Under the pieces are notes generated by a model. The model saw only the letters and a program-made list of their open reading frames with translations. It was not told where the DNA came from and did not search any database. A stretch of 7,481 nucleotides of DNA from JBEKHI01 sp050012355 (lineage in GTDB: Bacteria; Actinomycetota; Actinomycetes; Streptosporangiales; Streptosporangiaceae): the NCBI GenBank assembly GCA_050012355.1, contig JBEKHI010000400.1, positions 1-7,481 on the forward strand. The letters run 5' to 3'. The translations under genes were made by a program, and so were the position numbers. This document shows, piece by piece, positions 6,519 to 7,481 of the stretch; within the stretch, counting starts at the first letter, position 1, and every line of letters begins with the position of its first letter.

Positions 6519-6547
6519 TTGACGGGCCGGAGCAACCGTCTTACGTT
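6519..6547 (+). promoter_or_regulatory. candidate promoter for the SDR gene
   Basis: TTGACG (6519-6524, 5 of 6 for -35) is followed after 17 bp by TACGTT (6542-6547), which keeps the three most conserved -10 bases (TA and final T). The -10 overlaps a 24-bp near-palindrome. The predicted start near 6554 leaves a short leader of about 29 nt. Confidence 0.45.
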
Positions 6548-6565
6548 TATGTCGACAAAAATGTA
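6542..6565. promoter_or_regulatory. 24-bp near-palindrome centred on GTCGAC, probable operator of the SDR gene
   Basis: The 24 bp pair around the central GTCGAC (6551-6556) with 10 of 12 symmetric positions; the arms read TAC-g-TTT-a-T and A-a-AAA-t-GTA, lower case marking mismatches. Its position over the -10 box and start of transcription fits a dimeric repressor such as a TetR- or GntR-type protein. No such regulator is encoded in the window. Confidence 0.55.
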
Positions 6566-6582
6566 TGTAAATGGGAGGAGGA

Positions 6583-7413
6583 TTGACAGATCTAACCGGA
6601 CGGGTGGTTCTCGTCAGCGGCGCCGGCCGCGGTATCGGGCGCGCCATCTGCCTGGCCGCGGTGCGGGCGGGCGCCCTCGTCTGCGGCGGCAGTCGCACCA
6701 CGTCGGACCTGGACGAGGTGGCCGCCGCGGCGGCAGACGGTCCCGGCACGTTCACCGGTGTACGGCTCGACGTAACCGAGCTCGGCTCAATCGAGAAGTT
6801 CGTCGAGACCGCGCTCGAGCGCCACGGCCGGATAGACGGACTGGTGAACAACACCGGGGCCGGCGTGACCGTGCCGTCCCTGGGCATCTCCGAGGGGCAG
6901 TTCGATTCCGCGTTCGCCTTCAACACCAAGAGCATGTTCTTCTGCTCGCAGCGGTGCGTGCAGGCAATGCGGGACCAGGGCGGCGGCGGCAGCATCGTGA
7001 GCATCAGCTCGAACTTCGCCGTCGCCGGGGTGGGATCGCGGTCGGTCTACTCGGCCGCCAAGGCCGCGGTGGAGAGCCTCACCCGATCACTGGCGGTCGA
7101 GTGGGCCAGCCTCGGCGTGCGAGTCAACGCGATCGCACCGGGCACGGTCAACACGCCCGGCTACCAGCGTGCGCGCAGCGCAGCCCCGGAGATGGTGGCC
7201 GGGCTGATCGCCTCGACCCCGTCTGGCCGCATCGCCGAGCCGGCCGAGATCGCTGCCCTGACGGTGTTCCTGCTGTCCGATGCTTGCGCGGCGATGACCG
7301 GACAGGTCGTCACCGTCGACGGCGGGCAGTCGGTGCCGCTGGCCGCCCTGGGCATGCGGAGTCCGGACCGGGACGCCGACGTCCGGGCAGTTCCCGTGCC
7401 CGATCGCAGGTAA
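6583..7413 (+). CDS. SDR-family NAD(P)-dependent oxidoreductase (classical type)
   Basis: This is a 276-residue classical short-chain dehydrogenase/reductase, likely oxidising or reducing an alcohol/ketone in the same catabolic route as the divergent amidohydrolases. Cofactor motif SGAGRGIG (12-19), D63 in RLDV, NNTG at 89-92 (usual NNAG has Ala), and catalytic tetrad N114, S143, Y156, K160 (YSAAK) are all present, followed by RVNAIAPGTVNTP. VTVDGG near residue 245 ends the usual SDR core, and about 28 less typical residues follow. The TTG at 6583 is preferred: GGGAGGAGG (6573-6581) sits directly upstream and translation then begins MTDLTGRVVLVSG as in homologues. The in-frame ATG at 6571 has no ribosome site before it and would turn the Shine-Dalgarno bases into codons Gly-Gly-Gly; it is the fallback start. 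NAD or NADP preference is not clear, and substrate is unknown. Confidence 0.92.
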   Translation: MTDLTGRVVLVSGAGRGIGRAICLAAVRAGALVCGGSRTTSDLDEVAAAAADGPGTFTGVRLDVTELGSIEKFVETALERHGRIDGLVNNTGAGVTVPSLGISEGQFDSAFAFNTKSMFFCSQRCVQAMRDQGGGGSIVSISSNFAVAGVGSRSVYSAAKAAVESLTRSLAVEWASLGVRVNAIAPGTVNTPGYQRARSAAPEMVAGLIASTPSGRIAEPAEIAALTVFLLSDACAAMTGQVVTVDGGQSVPLAALGMRSPDRDADVRAVPVPDRR

Positions 7414-7440
7414 CGGACTAGTAACGGAGCCGTCGGCACC

Positions 7441-7481
7441 TTGACAGGGCGAGGCCGAGATCACAGTATTTTTTGCATACA
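7441..7481 (+). promoter_or_regulatory. promoter-like region and repeat-array-like operator at the right edge
   Basis: A perfect TTGACA (7441-7446) lies 27 bp after the SDR stop and is followed by an A/T-rich stretch, but no -10 with ideal spacing is clear (GTATTT at 19 bp, TATTTT at 20 bp). The last 20 bases, CACAGTATTTTTTGCATACA (7462-7481), match the minus-strand repeat CACAGTCATTTTAGTACACA (4995-5014) at 15 of 20 positions. A further rightward gene under the same control probably follows outside the window. Confidence 0.45.

Noticed and set aside
6512..6527. Hairpin GCCCG-N6-CGGGC around the SDR -35 box
   Set aside because: Arms are only 5 bp and GC-only; expected by chance, and it adds nothing to the stronger palindrome nearby.
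6519..7421. Plus-strand ORF of 300 codons in another frame of the SDR gene
   Set aside because: Extremely Arg/Gly-rich low-complexity translation; the adjacent frame contains the full SDR motif set.

Overview
The window looks like chromosomal DNA from a high-GC actinobacterium. Coding DNA is GC-rich with strong third-position G/C bias, genes are preceded by GGAGG-type ribosome binding sites, and the gene families (a two-FtsX-domain ABC permease with LolD-like ATPase, a tandem-domain YbjQ protein, ACMSD-type amidohydrolases, an SDR) are typical of that group. I cannot name the genus. I see no RNA gene, insertion sequence or CRISPR array.

Layout. Five genes run leftward. From right to left they are amidohydrolase B (5085-6407), amidohydrolase A (3677-4960), a double-domain YbjQ/heavy-metal-binding-like protein (2615-3547), an ABC exporter ATPase (1722-2465), and its FtsX-type permease (1-1720, C-terminus beyond the left edge). 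One gene runs rightward: an SDR oxidoreductase (6583-7413), divergent from amidohydrolase B. A promoter-like region for another rightward gene begins at the right edge.

Functional blocks. The left block (ATPase plus permease, 1 base apart) is a MacB/LolCDE-like exporter or lipoprotein-release pair. A strong Shine-Dalgarno site upstream of the ATPase serves a six-codon leader ORF that overlaps the ATPase start (ATGA). The right block (two diverged amidohydrolases plus the SDR) looks like a catabolic module for an unidentified small, probably carboxylated or cyclic, substrate.

The most striking part is regulatory. In an otherwise GC-rich window, every promoter region of the catabolic block is a short AT-rich island holding symmetric or repeated DNA: three tandem 16-bp repeats plus a dyad centred on a -10 box (4976-5072), a dyad over the -10 of amidohydrolase B (6461-6482), a 24-bp near-palindrome over the -10/start of the SDR transcript (6542-6565), and a 20-bp element at the right edge (7462-7481) that matches the repeat array at 15 of 20 positions. 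I infer one local regulon under a DNA-binding regulator that is not encoded in this window.
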